A DNA stretch of 64,000 bases from Craspedostauros australis (GCA_026770025.1 JAMXDE010000016.1:992001-1056000), one strand, 5' to 3'; numbered from the stretch's first letter, positions 42,099-53,926 are shown. The notes: generated from the letters alone by a model not told the origin. Numbers and translations: made by a program.

Positions 42099-44703
42099 AT
42101 GGCAGCGGTTCCTGACTACACCCCCAACAACGGTGCTTCCAACGGAACATCCGCATTACTGAACTTTGTGACAGGCGCTACTTCAGGCGCGACTAGCAGC
42201 GGGAACAACCCCGCCATGTCCAACGGAACCACAGCTGCCTCCGACAAAGCGCAGCGACCTGACGGCGAGGCATGGACCAGAGGTGGACGCCAATTCTCCT
42301 CCTCTAGGGAGATATACACGCGATCGTTGTTCCGGATATGTCTCAAGTTCACCACGTCGGAAGATGAAGATGAAGGCAAACCGGAACCAGCAACGGCGTT
42401 CTGGACATTGTATGGGAGGCCGACCACCATTGGCAACGGCGGCCCAACATCGCCAACCCCCGACAGCATTTGCCGCAGAATGGACGACTCGATGACCGGA
42501 CCCGCGGCTGGCATGCTCTCGCGAATAAATGACTTTGATGGTGACGACGCGGCAAGGCACTCGCTCAGGGCCGGAATGACCACTGGATGGCACATTCGAG
42601 GCGACCGCGGTGACGCTGCTGTCCGCGTGGGCAAGGCAAAGATCTTCCCGGGCAACAATGGCCCTGACGGCCCCACCCGCACTGCGCAGATCCTGTCATT
42701 AGACGCCGAACGATGGGCACTCATTAAGGGCGCCTCCTTCGCCGCCGGAAACTCCGTGCTCAACGTGGAGGACTGCAACGACGCCAAGCAAAAAATCACT
42801 ATCCACTGTTCGAAGGGACCCATGCGAGGCAAGTTAATCGACATCCACGCGTCGCGGTGCCCCTTCGTCTTTGGCAGAGCCCACGAGGCTGACTTGTGCA
42901 TCATGGACCGCGAACTCAGCAGGCGTCATGGTGCCATCCTCTACCTTCCAAACAGAAAGTCCGCAGCACGTGGCAAGCCTGCCACTGGCGGCACCTTCAT
43001 TCTCATTGACCTTGAAAGTACAGTAAGTCAGCGCGAGGTGGCATGCTCCCACCAATGTTTCCTCAGATGTCTCATCATGACGGCATTGATGAGTATTGAG
43101 CTGTCAATGGCAAAAATGCGGATGATCAGCTCAAATTCACCCAGTGCGATCAACGATCACGACACTTCGACATACACTGCTCTTGCATAACTACACATGT
43201 GCACGTACTGTATTATCTCTCACACAATCGCACACCCTCCCTGAACTACTCGCTGACACCACACTTTGTCACTCTCTTCTTGCCATTGCTCTCCTCCCAT
43301 CTGACGCCACTGACACAACTTCGAACACGCGCAGAATGGATCGTACATGCGGCTGGTAGGACCGTACAGCCTCAAAGGGATGGGAGCTCTCACTGTCGGC
43401 GACGAGTTCATTGTTGGAAGGACCGGTTTTTCGGTGAATCGATTCGATTTCGGCATATCGGAGGCCATCGGTGCACGACCAACGATGGAGGACAGGACGA
43501 TAGTCATCCAGTCGTTGATGTACGAACCAAGGCACGGATACCACAGCAACGAGCCGAAGGACCAGCTGCAGGAACTGGCCATGACATCATTCGCTGCTGT
43601 CTTTGATGGTCACGGTGGTGATGAATGCTCCAACTACCTCGTCGACGCTCTGCCATATCGCATCCGACAAGGCATGTACGCGGAGCGGGAAGCCCTCCGA
43701 GCTGCCATCGAAACCAGCCGAAGTACATCACGAGCGGAGCAGTCAGATGATGCTGCGTCCGAGCTCATGCGAAAGATTCTGAAGACCGCCTACCTGCGGA
43801 CCGACAAGGAATTCATCTCTCCCAAAAACGCACCACAGAGCGGATCCACAGCTGCGACCGTCATCCTCCTGGGACGCCGCCTGTTCGCGGCCAACGTCGG
43901 AGACAGTCGCGTGGTTCTTTGCCGTGCCGGGGGGCAGTGCGTGGAATTGACAAGCGATCACAAGCCCAGCCGCCCTGACGAAGCGGCCCGAGTGCGGGCT
44001 GCTGGTGGATTCATCCTTCACAAGCGAGTCATGGGAGAACTCGCGATCACACGTGCCTTTGGAGACAAGTCGTTCAAGATGGGCATCAAGGCCATGCTGG
44101 AGGAGGAAGCAGACGAGCTGGCCCGCGGTCTGAACGAGAATGACCAAGCCAAAGACCTCACGGCTCCTTTGGTCAGCGCCGAACCCGAAATCGCATCCAT
44201 GGTGAGTCGCAGTCTCTCTAACGCGTCAGCGGTTGATCGATTGATTGATTGATTGATTGATTGGTGTTATTGCAGGTTTGTCCCACTGTTGCATTTGCGA
44301 CTGCGACGCGCAATGCTTGTGGTGGTGACGGCAATAGATTGCACTGCACTGGACGCACCCTTCATCTCGCATATACTCACACAATTGCATGCACATGATT
44401 TTCATTTGTTCATGTTTTCACCGCCCATCGAATATGGCATCGAACACGCAATCTCCGTCTCTCTGTGAACCACCACAGGTTGTGAGTCACAACGACGAGT
44501 TCCTGCTGCTGGCCTGCGACGGTCTGTTCGATGTCTTCCGATCACAAGATGCGATCGCTCTCGCCAGACAGGAGCTAATCGCGCACCGCGGTGAGCCTGC
44601 AGAGGTCGCCCGAATCCTCAGCGACCAAGCCATCCGTGTTAGACGAAGCAGAGACAATGTCAGCATTCTGATTATCGTTCTCCGACCCTTTTGGGAGCAT
44701 TGA
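42099..44703 (+). CDS. FHA-domain PP2C protein phosphatase
   Basis: Three exons, 42099-43022, 43335-44201 and 44479-44703, all phase 0; 671 residues. Residues 1-235 are low complexity. An FHA domain spans about 245-340: FVFGRAHEADLCI (with the Arg that contacts phosphothreonine), SRRHGAILY and, across the first exon junction, STNGSY. The PP2C catalytic domain spans about 345-670, with GARPTMEDR, VFDGHGGD (metal-binding Asp), GSTAATVILL, NVGDSRVVL, ITRAFGD, ACDGLFDV and DNVSILII. It should be a Ser/Thr phosphatase directed to phosphothreonine-marked partners, as in the FHA-containing plant phosphatase KAPP (where the domain order also is FHA then PP2C). Metal ligands look intact, so it should be active. 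Confidence 0.93.
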
Positions 44704-45302
44704 TTATAATCAGCCCGAATGAAATGATAGACTTGTGACGATAGCATTCGACCTGACGCTCGCGAGCTGACTCATCCCCTGGAGGGCATCTGCCGAACAT
44801 CCCCCCTTCCACCACACAATCAACAAAATGAATAAATTAACCAAGCGATCGATCAGTGAAAGTATCGATTAGGGCAGCAACGACCTTGGAAGTATTTGTA
44901 CTCGGGTGTCCAATCTGCCATGAAAGAACTGTAGCTGGTCTTCATTCTGATTAAAAGAACGAGAGCCTCGCAGTCAGTGCGCTGCATTAGTATTTGTACA
45001 ATATATCAGAACAAGTCGATCGACCATCATCGTGTTTCAAACTAATTCTACGTATTATCTGGAGAGCATGAATGCCTGCTGGCGTAAAAGAATATCCAAA
45101 GCTCGCAAGCATACTGGTACTTTATGTTGGCTTTGAGTCTCCTGCTCGGTGGATTGGTTTCTGGAACATGGGCGCTTACGTGCAGCACCCCGACTCCACA
45201 GATATCAGCAGCACCAGCGTCGTCCTCTCATGCTATGGTAGTCCACGGCACGCCACGTCATTCCAGATCATATTGCTCAGTTCCACTCCACTCCGTTCTA
45301 CT
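44704..45302. other. Intergenic, convergent 3' ends
   Basis: 3' flanks of the phosphatase and MIC10 genes. AT-richer than the genes. No gene is seen. Confidence 0.6.
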
Positions 45303-45545
45303 CTATTGCGTTTTTGAGGCCGACAGCATCTTTTCCAGATTCATGTTGCACTTTGTCCAGGCCGAGCCGACTCCAACGCCAGCTCCGAACCCCGTGATCG
45401 CCTTGCGCACGCCCGATGCTCCTCCTCTGGACAGCACAATGCCAACGGAGGCGCCGACCAACAATCCGACCGTGCCCTGCAGCAGCACGTCCTCTGCCGC
45501 TTTCTGCATCTGCTGCGAGACCTTTTGATCTGATGTGCTGCTCAT
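45303..45545 (-). CDS. MIC10: MIC10, MICOS cristae-junction subunit
   Basis: 80 residues, one exon. MIC10 is the small hairpin protein of the mitochondrial inner membrane that oligomerises to bend cristae junctions. The two membrane segments carry the family glycine motifs: GLLVGASVGIVLS at about residues 27-39 and GFGAGVGVGSAW at about 52-63. A short positively charged loop (SRGGASGVRKA) lies between them, and KCNMNLE follows, matching the conserved Asn-Cys-then-acidic pattern after the second segment. The length is normal for the family. The coding-strand leader is A/C-rich and T-poor. The left copy of a long inverted repeat lies about 410 bp upstream. Confidence 0.92.
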   Translation of the reverse strand: MSSTSDQKVSQQMQKAAEDVLLQGTVGLLVGASVGIVLSRGGASGVRKAITGFGAGVGVGSAWTKCNMNLEKMLSASKTQ

Positions 45546-45957
45546 GTTGGTGCTTGATGTGTCGGTGTTTCTCTTGATTGGAAGTTACTGGAATGTAGGG
45601 TTGAGCACTTGCACTTGGATTTGTCTGCGTGTGTTGTATTCTGTGGTCTATGCTCTGTACTCTGTACTCTGCTTGTGATTGTGATGTCTGGAGGAGGAAT
45701 TGGATCAGGAGAGGTGGGATGAGTTTAACGGTTTGGTCGAGTTGGCAAACTATTGAAACGGAGACGGTAGTTGGGTATAAGATCGTGTCTAAAAGTGTTG
45801 TTTGACGGATTGTGATCTGTCTCTTTCTTCTGCGGTGCACCTTCTGTGCCTTTTTGTTGTCTGCTGCTGCTCGTGACTCCTCTGAGCCCTCGTGACTGGT
45901 TTCGCTCCAATACAAACATGAAACGACAGAACACACTGCGGGGCTCTTCTCTCTGCG

Positions 45958-46013
45958 TACCTTCCACCTCACTCACTCGGCAAACCGATAGCACTAGTTG
46001 TAGAGTTTTTGCC
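45958..46013 (+). repeat. Inverted repeat, left copy
   Basis: 56 bp starting TACCTTCCACCTCACTCACT and ending TAGAGTTTTTGCC. It matches the reverse complement of 47443-47499 with one substitution and one T-run length difference. Weaker similarity continues inwards for tens of bases (for example GATTGACTCGTGTT against GATTAGTCGTGTT). It resembles the terminal inverted repeat of a non-autonomous DNA transposon. Confidence 0.9.
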
Positions 46014-46104
46014 GTGTTCCTTGTCAGATTGACTCGTGTTTGGATGATCCCGGGAGTATCGGTAATGATACCGACACCGCAGTTTCACAAGCCAGCTAGT
46101 GTTT

Positions 46105-46116
46105 AGTGACGTCACT
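46105..46116. promoter_or_regulatory. 12-bp CRE palindrome
   Basis: AGTGACGTCACT is a perfect 12-bp palindrome with the TGACGTCA core, a bZIP target. It lies inside the inverted-repeat block, about 560 bp upstream of MIC10. Function is inference. Confidence 0.3.
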
Positions 46117-47442
46117 GGTTGTTTGTTTCACGGAAAATTACAGTGGACTCACCAGACTCAGGATTCTTGGTGAAGGTTTGGAGGCATTCGTCGGAATTCT
46201 GTTGTGATTTCCCACACCCCAACAGCAAGAAAAGACCGTCACCAAGAAAAGAAACACAACAACACGACAATGGGGAAACAAAACAACGCTCTGTGAGAAC
46301 CGCCAAAAGTCATGGACGGCAATGCATCAACCACCAGTCCAATGCCAGATCCAAGCACATCAACGGAAACGCCATAGAAATATTGGTGGATGGGCAAGAG
46401 GGAGCTATCAGAGCGGTTCATTTGAATCAGCGATAGTGAAAAGAGCGAAACGTGCAAAAATGCGTCAAAAATGCATGTTGGGGACGGGATGTGTGTGGAC
46501 GATACAAGCCATTTAAACAACCATGGATGGGCAGGATGCATCAAGGGGATCAAGATGAAGGGTCCTACGAAGTTTGAGGCTGAAAGAACGCCTGGAGGGT
46601 GTCGATGGAGGGGAACAAGTGGAGTGCAAGAGTTTTTGGGGTGGTGACAAAGCACCCATCACGTGGCTTTGCTGGTGTGGTGGCGCACGTGAACATCCGC
46701 CACATCGCCAACCCACCCATACAAGATGTGTTCATTATCAAGTCAAGAATGGGGTTGGAGAAGTGGGGATCGATTACATTGAGTGGAAGAGGTTGAAATG
46801 AAGCAAATGCTGCAGTCGCATTTTTTCGATACGAAGAAAAACTGACGATGGCATCAGCGTCAGGATGGATACAAAATTGGAGATCCATCTTGAGGCGTTT
46901 TGGGATGTATCAACGTGTCCCCAGTGAATCAGGGATCGAGGGAGGCTGTGTGGGGGGAACAGAGATGGTTGTGATCGGGAGATATGATTGGATGAAGCAG
47001 CTGCCTTCGGACTGTCCTTCATTTTCAAAAATGTTGGATTTCAGAAATGGGCTGCCAATGTGCATTGAACGGAGATCTGACGGTGCATGCTTGGCAGGGA
47101 TGGATACATATGGGGTATATGGAGACAATGAGACGCGTAGGTGGTCGAAACGAGACGGTTATGGGCATAATCTTGGATGGCAAAGTGATGGCACCATGGT
47201 CCCATCCAGAATTTTGCGCCACACACAATCCCACGTTGACAACAAAAATGATGTTAAATTTGAAGTCAATTTAAATTTAAGTTCAATATTCTTATTCGCA
47301 GCCAACGGTTTGTTCACATGGTACACTTATTTTTAATTATGAATGATGTGGTGTTGCGATATAGCATCATAAGCATTTATTGGGATGGATTGCAATTTTA
47401 CTCTAGACTGGGCTACGCAACACGACTAATCCCACGCTGGAG

Positions 47443-47499
47443 GGCAAAAAACTCTACAACTAGTGCTATCGCTTTGCCGAGTGAGTGAGGTGGAAGGTA
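47443..47499 (-). repeat. Inverted repeat, right copy
   Basis: 57-bp partner of 45958-46013 in opposite orientation. No direct duplication of the target is visible just outside the two copies, so an old insertion or an inverted duplication are both possible. Confidence 0.9.
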
Positions 47500-48358
47500 T
47501 GTTGTTCACCAGTGCATCGCTTACCTGTGTTGGACGCACGGGACGGTACAGTTTGTGTCGTATACCGTAGAATTATAGAATAGTAGGCAAGATCGTTGTG
47601 CTCGTGCTCGTGCTCGTGCTTGATGCGTCGCTTCTGTCACGACGGTGACGGCAGAAGACGGCAAGATCACCATGGTCGGCTCTCTATTTTTGGATTCGGT
47701 TTGCTTGTTGTTGTTGTTGTTGTTTCGGTTTGGCCACAGATTGAATCGGAGTATTCGTTTGCATCTTGTTCGAAAATGTCGTTTGACACATTCGAATGCA
47801 TGACAACAAAACGAAAAATGGCGAGAACACGATCGAAAGGTCACTGGAGAAGGATCGTTGTGCTGTTTGGTGTGCCACTGTGTTGCGCTGTGCAGCGTTC
47901 GCTGGAGTCGGGGTTGCGAAGTGCACCATGACCCCAACAACAAGACCAAAGAGAGTCGCTGCCCACAGCGGTGTCACCAACAGAAAGGACAAGAGGTCGA
48001 CAACATCAGCGATCGCCCACAAGAAGAAGACTGAGCGAGAAACGGAGAGAGAAGAGAAACGATACCGTCCACAGATCATCACATCTGATTGTTGCTGTTG
48101 CTCCAGGATTGATTGCGTCCAGCACGCCACGATCGAAGCCAAAGAAGCAGTTCACGCCACTATCCGCACGAGACTCTGTGGAGGCACAGATACGATACGC
48201 ACAAGCGGCGCAACGAGCCACACACAAGAGAATTCACGCCCGTGCGAGTACTCCTGCCGCTACTCCCCCGTCTGATATACTCTATTCGAGTCTACACGAG
48301 TCTACACGAATACGCAACAAGCCAAGAAGCTGAAGCATCAAGAACAGGAGGCACGACA

Positions 48359-49960
48359 ATGGCGCCAGTGAGGAGAACGGCAGGAAACGCCGTGCATTCG
48401 TCCACCATGGATGAGGAAGATGAGGATGCGCTGGACCTGGCAGATCAGACGCAGCGCCCCAACGACGTTGCCGTGCAACAGCAGAGAGTCAACGCATGGC
48501 ATCCGGTGCTGGATCCGGAATGGATGATCTGCACCTTCCTAATTCTCTCGGTCATCCTGATTCCCGTTGGTGAGTTCTGCATCTGCTACATGATGTTGCA
48601 TCGCACGAGACTCAGTTGCGTTCCGTACTGTTCGCTTCGATCTTCTTTGCTTTGGGTCTTGTTCTTGTTCTTGTTGTTTGTATTTGTGCTGGTGGTGCTG
48701 CTTGTGCTGGTGTGTTTGATTTTTGCGCCTTCACATTCACATTCTTCCTTTGTGGTTCGGTGGCGTTCTCGTCTCAGGAACGATGCTCAACGTGTCTTCC
48801 CTCGCCACCACATCAATCTGTTTTCTGCATGGCCCTCACACATCATGCCGTACCACTCTCTCACCGTCTCATCATGCCAACATCTCAATCTGCCATGACA
48901 TGGTTGGAACGAACGGAATGATTGGAATGACTGGGACGATTGAAACAACGCCAATACAGGCTTCAAGATGCAATCCCTGTCGGACGATGTGGTCGAGATG
49001 AAACGAATTTATGATTCCGCAAGCGAGGGGGACGTGGCCCCGGAAGATAGGGCTTGTCGAATCGGGATGGACTACAACTCCACCAACGAATGCACGTTGG
49101 AGTTCATCGCGCCAAAGGACATGACGCCGCCCATACTGATCCACTACGAGCTGGACAACTTCCATCAGAACCACCGATCGTACTCAAGGAACCGCGACGA
49201 CTTCCAGCTTACCGGCATCGAACGCGACGATGTATTCTCGGATGAATGCAAGCCCCTCCTCAAGCTGGGGGACATTGACCTCAACCCCTGCGGTCTCATC
49301 GCCAACACATTCTTCCATGACATCTTCGAGCTAGAACCGGGCGTGTCTGCCAACGGGGAACCTCTCGTCATGAAGGAAGAAGGAATCGCATGGCAGTCAG
49401 ATATCAAGCACCGGTTCGACTTTGCGCTTGGTTTCAAGATGGAGGAATGCCCGCAGGACGACTGCAATGAAGGCGCATCCTCGACCTGCTGCCAAGACTT
49501 GGACTTTTCCTGCGACAAGCCCTTGATCTCCCCGAAGGACGGCAAGTGCTACGCCTTCCACTATCCGGACGAAGACACCACGCAGTACCTGTATGAAACC
49601 TACCCGGAAAAGATCAGTCCCTTGGAGCACGTCACCAATGAGCATTTCATCGTCTGGATGAGGGTTGCCACGCTGCCCAACTTTCGCAAGCTCTACGGGT
49701 ACATCCAGGAACCCATCGCCGCCGGCACTGTCCTGCGATTCAACGTCAAGACACGATACGTCGTGGAATCGTTTGATGGGTACAAGGCGCTGGTCATCAG
49801 CACCAACAACATCTTCGGTGGGCAGAATGAGTACCTCGGAACCAGCTTCTACGGCGTGGGAGTCTTCTGCTTGGCCATGGGACTGCTGTTTGGTCTCAAG
49901 CACTGGCTGCGACCGCGAAAACTGGCCAACAAGAAGTATCTGCGGTACAAGGAGCATTAG
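48359..49960 (+). CDS. CDC50/LEM3 flippase subunit
   Basis: Two exons, 48359-48569 and 48960-49960, split codon in phase 1; 403 residues. CDC50 proteins pair with P4-ATPases, are needed for their exit from the ER and take part in lipid flipping. The first span is ICTFLILSVILIPVG (about residues 57-71), interrupted at its last residue by the intron. The ectodomain has the family marks YYQNHR-like FHQNHRSYSRNRD, NPCGLIANTFFHD, several paired Cys, and WMRVATLPNFRKLYG. NNIFGGQNEYLG precedes the second span (about 365-385) and a short basic tail. Intact and of normal length. Confidence 0.95.
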
Positions 49961-50739
49961 GCAGTGTCATGGGTCGTTTCATTTCCAGTTGCACCCGTCT
50001 CTGTGGCTGCCACTACTCCACCGTCAACGAGCCGTGACGTTCCACGCCGTGGTCGCAATGCCATCGCTGTGGTACGAACATGCATTTACTGGGGGCACAC
50101 ATTGTTAAGCGGAGTGAAGAGTGGAGTGGAGCACAGCGGAACAGTGGCAAAAAGTGCAGCCAACGACACACAGCCTCCAAAACGCCTGTTGTAGGGTACT
50201 ATTAATTCAATTACAACCATAATACATATTTGCTTTCGATACCTACGCTCCTACCAGCGCTCGCAAGTATGCTGTGTTTCGCATTCGTCTTCGTCGGTTC
50301 AGTTCGTGGTAAGATCGGATAGTTGTACGACTATGGTCTGTCTCACTCTCACACACATTTACTTCATAGAGAGGAGGAAGATGTGGTGAAGGCGGCAGGT
50401 GCGGAAAGGAAAATGATTCTTTGGCGCGAATGCTCCGTCGCTTTGTTGGTTGGTCCTTGCGGTTGTTATGAGTTGTAATCGACTTGGCTTCGGCCATCCA
50501 CACACTGTTTGTCGATGCGAAGTAGAGTATGCAAGTTCAATGACAGCCATGTCATTGCAAGCATCATCTGCGAGGCTCGCTGGTTGATGATGAGAGGTCG
50601 TGACTACTAATGGTATTAGAATGGACCAGCTGCGCGCCTTCCATATGTACTTGTGCAAATACATGCATGCTAACATGGAGATGCAATAACCGAAAACGTC
50701 CCATTCACTATTTGACCGTGCCTGTTGATCATCAACGCA
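49961..50739. other. Intergenic, convergent 3' ends
   Basis: 3' flanks of CDC50 and of the plastid protein. No gene is seen. Confidence 0.6.
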
Positions 50740-52611
50740 TCATTGGAACACACCACCGCCGCCGCTGCCAGTGTTGTCCTTGTCCCCGTCGCTCAACAGC
50801 TTGTCGAATGCATCCAGATCGGTCTGATCACGCTGGGCCTTCAATTGCTCGGTGCTCTGCTTCGTGTCGTACACAACATCGTCGGCTTGCAGCTGCTTTC
50901 GGCGCGTCCCAAACGTGGCCGCCGCCTTCAATTTGCGTCCGACGCTGCCGCCGCGAGCCACCAACCGCTCGCGCCATCGACGTCGGTTGGAGTTGCGTTC
51001 GGCGATTTCCTTGTTGCGAGCGCCGATCCAGAATCTGCGCGCCAACGGAACGACGTTGAAGAGGATGGCGTATCCCAAAAGGAGCGGGTACCCGGCCTGG
51101 ACGACTCCAAAGTACGAGGGCAATTGCACGCCGTACAGCGCGTACTGGCTGAGGAGGTTGCCGAGATACAAGGCGCCACCCAGGTTGACAACGCCGAGAC
51201 CAGCGGCGAAGAATCGGTACCCATCGGGAGCGAGGCTGAACTTGTACTCGCGCTCTTGCAGCAGCGATGGGTCGTCCATCAAGGCTTCCTGCTCGAGCTC
51301 GAACTTCTCTTCCCGCGTCATCGGTGGCAACACGTCCTTCATCGTTGAGATGAGATCCTTGCGTTCCAGAAGTCCGCGTGTGCTGATGCCGTTGTAATTG
51401 AGCAGCTGCTTGATCTCCTTCGTCGAAGCATCGGCGGGCAAACCGGCACGCTTGAGGGTCATGGTGTCTTCGGTGGCGGACGGCAGGACGTTGGTGGAGG
51501 AGGCGGAGACTTGCAGGTCGGGGAAGACGTAGACGATGTCACCATCCTCTGTGACTTGCGGTTCTCCATCCAGCTTGGCGACGATCGGCAGGACGAAAGA
51601 TTCATCGACGTAGCCTGTGGCTTCGTCCTTCGGGGCTGGCGTGTCGAGGTAGGGAGCAAGCTGCTCGGCAGTGACTGCACCGTCGTTGCTGCGGATCATC
51701 TGGGCTGCCAGACTGACCCTTCTCTCCTCCAGGCCGCCGTTGGGATCGCCATCTCCGAAGATGTAGCTGAAGACCGACTCGAGGAATCCCATCTCATCTG
51801 GATCGCGCCGGTCCGGGCCTTCGTTGTAGTAGCCGTAGTATCCGTAGGGTCGGTAGTAGAAGAAATCGAAGGGGGAGGGACCCCACACATTCATGCCTCC
51901 GAAGGAGGGACTGAAGGAACCGTCCCCGCCACGGTTGTCGCTGCCGCGATCGTCCCGGTCATCGCTGGAGGACGATGACTGAATGAAGAAGATCGTCGTG
52001 AAGATGAGGACGATGGAGGCCACCAGAGCGATGCCGAATGAAATGCGGATGAGCCAAAACAAGGTGGGCCAGATCTTCTCCAATGTTTGCTGGGCCTTGT
52101 ACTTGGCGCTGTTGGAGCTGAGGACGCCGTTGAGGTTGGGCGGGAAGTCGTAGATGAGCTCGCCGTCGTTGGACACGGAGATGTCACCCATCGAGAGCGA
52201 GGCCAGGGCTGTGAGGTCCTTGCGGGCCTGCGAGATGCTGACGCCGGCACGCGTGGCGATATCGGAGGCGACGATCTTTTGGCCGCTGGCAGCTGTGACG
52301 GCATCGACAACCGCCTTCGACGGGAGCTTCTCCATCAACGAATCGTAGGAGATGGCTCTCAGGCGCATGCGGTTCTGGCTGTGCCCTTGGCTTCGTGAGA
52401 TGTGCTGCAGTGTGCGGAGCGTATGCGCGGGTTTGCTCTGAGCGATGGCGCCGAACGCAGATGGCGCTTGTTGCTGCTGGACGTGTCTGTTTGTCAGGCC
52501 ATTCCCATGGTTGGAAGGCACGGTGAAGGCACCTGCCATCGAGCATTGGAGTGCAACGACGAAGGCAAGGACGATCGTCGTCAGCCTCATGCTATCGCTG
52601 GGTGATCGCAT
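50740..52611 (-). CDS. Plastid membrane protein, At5g03900-like
   Basis: 623 residues from the ATG at 52611, one exon. A signal peptide (about residues 8-30) ends at GAFTVP, a plastid site, with a transit region to about residue 85. A winged-helix-like segment (about 95-165) reads KIVASDIATRAGVSISQARKDLTALA. A membrane span (about 185-210) follows, then a Tyr/Gly-rich stretch and DEMGFLESVFSYIFGDGDPN, the segment I recognise from Arabidopsis At5g03900, a chloroplast protein of unknown function. A second winged-helix-like unit and two C-terminal spans (about 475-530) complete it, with an acidic and Gly-rich tail. Present in photosynthetic lineages; the role is not known to me. Confidence 0.85.
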   Translation of the reverse strand: MRSPSDSMRLTTIVLAFVVALQCSMAGAFTVPSNHGNGLTNRHVQQQQAPSAFGAIAQSKPAHTLRTLQHISRSQGHSQNRMRLRAISYDSLMEKLPSKAVVDAVTAASGQKIVASDIATRAGVSISQARKDLTALASLSMGDISVSNDGELIYDFPPNLNGVLSSNSAKYKAQQTLEKIWPTLFWLIRISFGIALVASIVLIFTTIFFIQSSSSSDDRDDRGSDNRGGDGSFSPSFGGMNVWGPSPFDFFYYRPYGYYGYYNEGPDRRDPDEMGFLESVFSYIFGDGDPNGGLEERRVSLAAQMIRSNDGAVTAEQLAPYLDTPAPKDEATGYVDESFVLPIVAKLDGEPQVTEDGDIVYVFPDLQVSASSTNVLPSATEDTMTLKRAGLPADASTKEIKQLLNYNGISTRGLLERKDLISTMKDVLPPMTREEKFELEQEALMDDPSLLQEREYKFSLAPDGYRFFAAGLGVVNLGGALYLGNLLSQYALYGVQLPSYFGVVQAGYPLLLGYAILFNVVPLARRFWIGARNKEIAERNSNRRRWRERLVARGGSVGRKLKAAATFGTRRKQLQADDVVYDTKQSTEQLKAQRDQTDLDAFDKLLSDGDKDNTGSGGGGVFQ

Positions 52612-53356
52612 GGTCAACTTTGCGTCTGTGCTGTTGGCGACAAGTATTGATATGATTGAGGTTGTAGTCGTCGTTGTCGTTGTAGTTGTAGTCGTGCTTG
52701 GATGCGGGCCAACCGTCCGAAGTCAATCGATGGATGGGTCGATGGATGGCAATGCTGTACTCCTGCTTGATGAGCCAGAGTGAGAGTGGGAGTATGGGTG
52801 GGAGTGTGAGATGATCAGATTGTGGATCCTGTGGTCCGAATAACTTGTACCATGTCTTGCAGCGGTGCGTGTTTGCCGTTTTGGCCGACCGCCAACGTTC
52901 GCGATCCAAACCGACGAATCGTCACCATTGTCGTGTGCTGACGCCTTCACTCGTGCTTTCGACACGTGACAGAAACATCCTTCGTGCTCATGGATGAGTT
53001 CAACTGGCGATTCAATCGACTACTCATGGATCGTGAATCAACAAGCGTATCCACGATTGATGTGGGTCAGTCACACAAATCACAAACCGCCACTTTTCAT
53101 CCAACGAAGGGTCATTCTCATCTCACATCCTCTGCGCGAAAGAAGAACACAAGCAAGTGGATCCAGATCCAGAGGCTTCACCTGTCACCAAGAGAGAGAG
53201 AGAGGACGAAGCACCTCAACAGTAACAACAACAACAACAGCGCAAGAGCCGGCCAACCAACCAACCAGCCATCCGTCCATTCACGTCCACATCCATCCGT
53301 GCTCATCACACTCGTACACTGCTCAGTCTCTTGAGTTCGACACTCCGTCTTCCATC
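52612..53356. other. Divergent promoter region
   Basis: Between the At5g03900-like gene (minus) and the Cys-rich protein gene (plus). There is a GTTGTAGTC-type run at about 52660-52697 and AAC repeats at about 53222-53240. No gene is seen. Confidence 0.5.
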
Positions 53357-53887
53357 ATGCAGCTCCCAAAGTCCATCACTCTCCCAGCCGTTCTTCTCCT
53401 CCTCTCGATTTTATGCGATGAGGTGAACGCCCAGAGCTTCTGCAACGGTCTCTGCATCGTCAACATCAACGGGGTCAGCTGCGGCAACATGCTCCTCAAC
53501 TACGACTTCGAAGGAGAGTGCTGCGCGATGGAGGAGGTCACCGCCACCGGCGGCTGTCGCATCCGCACCAACAACAAGTGCTCCTGGACGCCCAAGTGCG
53601 GAACTTGCGACGCAAGCTTGAAGAACAAGGTCTTTTGCAACACCCTCTACCAGGCTGGATCCACAGTGGACTGTCCCGCAACCGACATCAACGCGTTGGA
53701 TGGATTGACGAGGGCGCCGACGGACAGCAACAGCACCCAGCCAACCATGATGCCGACGGCGTGTCCCGAACCGCCTACAAACGCCCCCACTGCATCGCCC
53801 ACCAGCGCGGCAATGACAAGTGGTGTGGAGGTGACGATGATGGCCGTCCTGTCCGCGGCGACCGCCCTTGCGCTGTCTGCCAACTAA
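53357..53887 (+). CDS. Secreted Cys-rich, probably GPI-anchored protein
   Basis: 176 residues, one exon. Signal peptide at residues 1-25 (cleavage near VNAQS). The mature part has about 13 Cys in a compact domain (about residues 28-113; CNGLCIVNINGVSCGN, ECCAMEE, CGTCDAS), likely held by disulfides. A Pro/Thr-rich linker (NSTQPTMMPT, PTNAPTASPTS) resembles glycosylated stalks. The C-terminus is a hydrophobic tail without basic residues after it, which fits GPI anchoring. Diatoms have many wall or surface proteins of this layout; the function is unknown. Confidence 0.8.
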   Translation: MQLPKSITLPAVLLLLSILCDEVNAQSFCNGLCIVNINGVSCGNMLLNYDFEGECCAMEEVTATGGCRIRTNNKCSWTPKCGTCDASLKNKVFCNTLYQAGSTVDCPATDINALDGLTRAPTDSNSTQPTMMPTACPEPPTNAPTASPTSAAMTSGVEVTMMAVLSAATALALSAN

Positions 53888-53890
53888 AGG

Positions 53891-53926
<36 letters not shown>

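Larger units (their letters stand above)
45546..48358. other. Intergenic region containing the inverted repeat pair
   Basis: 45546-45957 is the MIC10 leader and promoter. 45958-47499 is bounded by a 57-bp inverted repeat (entered separately) and contains no supported gene; the longest frame, 46848-47336 (+, 162 residues), has no recognisable feature. 47500-48358 is the leader of the CDC50 gene, A/C-rich from about 47900. Confidence 0.5.
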
